From the NCBI RefSeq assembly GCF_014650075.1, contig NZ_BMUG01000003.1, positions 558,001-622,000 on the forward strand: a stretch of DNA of 64,000 bases, read 5' to 3'. Positions within the stretch are counted from its first letter, which is position 1. Every line of letters begins with the position of its first letter. Below, in pieces: positions 62,638-64,000 of this stretch. The stretch comes from Streptomyces microflavus (lineage in GTDB: Bacteria; Actinomycetota; Actinomycetes; Streptomycetales; Streptomycetaceae). Under the pieces are notes generated by a model. The model ran no database searches. It was not told the DNA's origin and worked only from the letters and a program-made list of their open reading frames with translations. The translations under genes were made by a program, and so were the position numbers.

Positions 62638-63015
62638 ATTCGGCGCTTCACCCGGTATACGGAAGGTTCAGTTCCGGAGATCGCGGACGGCCGCCACCGG
62701 GCGCCCCCGGGGGGTGGTGGGTGCGGTCGCGACGGTGCGGGCAGGCCCGAATGGCGTTGGTTTCCAGTCGAAGCGGCTCGTGGGGGTTTCCGGCCGATCC
62801 GGAATCATCGCAGGTCAGGCGGTCGTTTTCCATTGAACCGTCGAAGGCTGTCCATATGCTGGACGAGCTCCGCGCCCGGTGTGAGCTGCCCGAACGACCA
62901 TCCGGTCGGTTCGAACGGACGTCTGCGGCTGGAAGCGGGCTGCCGATGTGCGCCTACTTTCCGCATACGTAAGACTCCTGACCGCAATCAGCACTCGACC
63001 GAGGAGTTTTCACTC
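62638..63015. other. Intergenic region between the iron-transport operon and the SSI gene
   Basis: 378 bp between divergent genes. Short open frames are present, but none has a ribosome site or recognisable product. Promoters for both sides should lie here; I could not fix a -35/-10 pair for the SSI gene with confidence. Confidence 0.5.
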
Positions 63016-63459
63016 ATGCGACACAATCGTCACGCAATCTTCGCAACCATCGCCGCGAGCACCCTGGTCTTCGGCGGTCTCGCCGCCACCTCCGCCCACG
63101 CGGCACCGGCGAAGGCGCAGAGCCTCTACGCGCCCTCCGCGCTCGTCCTCACCGTGGCCCAGGGCGAGGACCCGCTCACCGCGACGGTCCAGCGGGCGGT
63201 CACCCTCACCTGCGCCCCGAGCGCCGAGGGCACCCACCCCGCCCCCGAAGCCGCCTGCAAGGAACTGGAGTCGGTCGGCGGCCAGTTCACCCAGCTGGCC
63301 CGGACCTCGCCCGACCGCATGTGTACCCGGCAGTGGAACCCCGTGGTGATCACCGCCCACGGTGTCTGGCACGGCAAGCGCGTCACGTTCTCGACCACGT
63401 ACGGCAACGCCTGCGAGCTGGCCGGCAGCATGAACGACAGCGCCGTCTACTCCTTCTGA
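63016..63459 (+). CDS. Subtilisin inhibitor-like (SSI family, I16) secreted protease inhibitor
   Basis: 147 aa, GAGGAG ahead of ATG 63016. Signal peptide of about 29 residues (cleavage near SAHA/APAK). The mature ~110 residues contain the SSI core: LYAPSALVLTVAQGEDP, TLTCAPSAEGTHP, ELESVGGQF, the reactive loop MCTRQWNPV and HGVWHGKRVTF. Four cysteines (66, 81, 103, 133) fit the two SSI disulfides. By alignment to the SSI reactive loop (MCPMVYDPV), P1 is Arg105 rather than Met, which points to trypsin-like targets. It normally forms exported homodimers. It ends 13 bp inside the convergent MFS gene. Confidence 0.92.
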   Translation: MRHNRHAIFATIAASTLVFGGLAATSAHAAPAKAQSLYAPSALVLTVAQGEDPLTATVQRAVTLTCAPSAEGTHPAPEAACKELESVGGQFTQLARTSPDRMCTRQWNPVVITAHGVWHGKRVTFSTTYGNACELAGSMNDSAVYSF

Positions 63460-64000
63460 GCCTGTTCGGCACCCTCGGTGGACTCCTGCGTCACCCGGGT
63501 CCCCGGGTGACGCAGCGCGAACAGGAAGGCGACGGCCAGCGCGATCGCCATCCCGTAGAACACCCACTGGTTGGCCTGGGCGAAGTCCATCCGGATCGCC
63601 TGCATCGAGTCCTTCACCGCATCGGCCACCGGGCCGCTCCCGGAGGATCCGCGGGTGTCCGCCTGGCCGGTCACCGCCTGCGCCACCGACTCCGCGGCAT
63701 CGCCCGCCGCACCCTCCGGCACACCCTTGCCGACCAGCGTGCCCTCCACGTTGGTGATCGTCCGGTGCGTCAGCACCGTGCCGAACACGGCGAGTCCGAT
63801 GCTGGCCGCGAAGTTCCGCACGGTCTGGGTGATCCCGGTGACCTCGCCGTACGAGGCACCGATCGCCCGGTTCACGGCATCGGTCGAGGCCGGCGCCAGC
63901 AGAAGCCCGATCCCCGCGCCGGCCATGGCCGCGTACAGCCACTGGTCGTGCATGGAGAGCGTCGTCAACTTCTGCGCCCACAGGAAGAATCCGACCGCGC
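63447..64000 (-). CDS. DHA2-type MFS multidrug exporter (partial, N-terminus beyond window)
   Basis: C-terminal ~184 residues of a 14-helix EmrB/QacA-like exporter. GFFLWAQKLTTLSMHDQWL, then GAGIGLLLAPASTDAVNRAIGASYGEVTGITQTVRNFAASIGLAVFG is reduced here to its diagnostic parts: the P-A-S-T-D-AVNR loop and TVRNFAASIGLAVFGTVL, typical of the family's helices 11-13. A last helix (VFYGMAIALAVAFLFAL) and a polar Glu/Gln tail follow. The frame runs off the right edge. The substrate cannot be inferred. Confidence 0.85.
   Translation of the reverse strand, partial: AVGFFLWAQKLTTLSMHDQWLYAAMAGAGIGLLLAPASTDAVNRAIGASYGEVTGITQTVRNFAASIGLAVFGTVLTHRTITNVEGTLVGKGVPEGAAGDAAESVAQAVTGQADTRGSSGSGPVADAVKDSMQAIRMDFAQANQWVFYGMAIALAVAFLFALRHPGTRVTQESTEGAEQAQKE

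Noticed and set aside
62721..62972. Possible small gene upstream of the SSI gene
   Set aside because: No ribosome site, no family resemblance, and it overlaps where promoters are expected.

Overview
The window is high-GC actinomycete DNA, almost certainly a Streptomyces chromosome. The signs are very GC-rich third codon positions, GTG/TTG starts, head-to-tail ATGA overlaps, Tat and lipoprotein signals, a subtilisin-inhibitor (SSI) gene, a DmdR1/IdeR-type iron box, and a complete pair of valinomycin-type depsipeptide synthetases. No rRNA, tRNA or CRISPR array was seen.

Layout. 1-1790: an assimilatory nitrate reductase cut by the left edge (-), divergent from a secreted S33/TAP-type peptidase (2164-3807). 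3816-3914: a terminator followed by five 16-bp tandem repeats. 3965-6749: an unknown protein and an AraC regulator (-), divergent from a fosmidomycin-resistance-like MFS pump. 6799-7893: a frameshifted unknown gene and a cupin (-). 8034-19791: an Rrf2-regulated cluster that looks like organosulfur scavenging. It holds an SpxH/DsbA-like protein, a 24-codon Cys-containing leader peptide, a five-gene peptide-type ABC importer, an FMN-dependent LLM monooxygenase, an FAD monooxygenase, an alpha/beta hydrolase and an SsuE-like FMN reductase. 19918-23216: a secreted adenosine-deaminase-like enzyme, a SnoaL-like protein and an MFS transporter. 23250-37415: a complete L-rhamnose utilisation locus: LacI regulator, ABC importer (binding protein, two permeases, ATPase), isomerase, bifunctional rhamnulose-1-phosphate aldolase/lactaldehyde dehydrogenase, rhamnulokinase and a Tat-exported GH78 rhamnosidase. 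Two LacI-type operators lie in the divergent control region.

37405-38781: an IS630-type transposase. 38898-57970: a three-gene minus-strand operon, type II thioesterase - vlm1 - vlm2. The module order is keto-acid ligase-KR-PCP / C-A-PCP-E / C + ligase-KR-PCP / C-A-PCP-TE, with protein lengths of 3434 and 2677 aa. Both amino-acid A domains read as valine (DALWIGGTFK and DAFWVGGTFK). This matches valinomycin synthetase: hydroxyisovalerate, D-Val, lactate and L-Val, trimerised by the TE. 58253-58500: a MITE-like inverted-repeat segment holding the terminator. 58578-62613: a siderophore ABC importer behind an iron box. 63016-63459: an SSI-family inhibitor with Arg at P1. 63447-64000: a partial DHA2-type MFS exporter (-).

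The genes form largely independent blocks: nitrogen, sulfur and iron acquisition, rhamnoside degradation, and one ionophore cluster. The ionophore cluster has no dedicated regulator or resistance gene in view and sits next to a transposase, which fits a mobile or recently inserted cluster. Many starts are inferred from Shine-Dalgarno sequences or family alignment from memory, because no search could be run.
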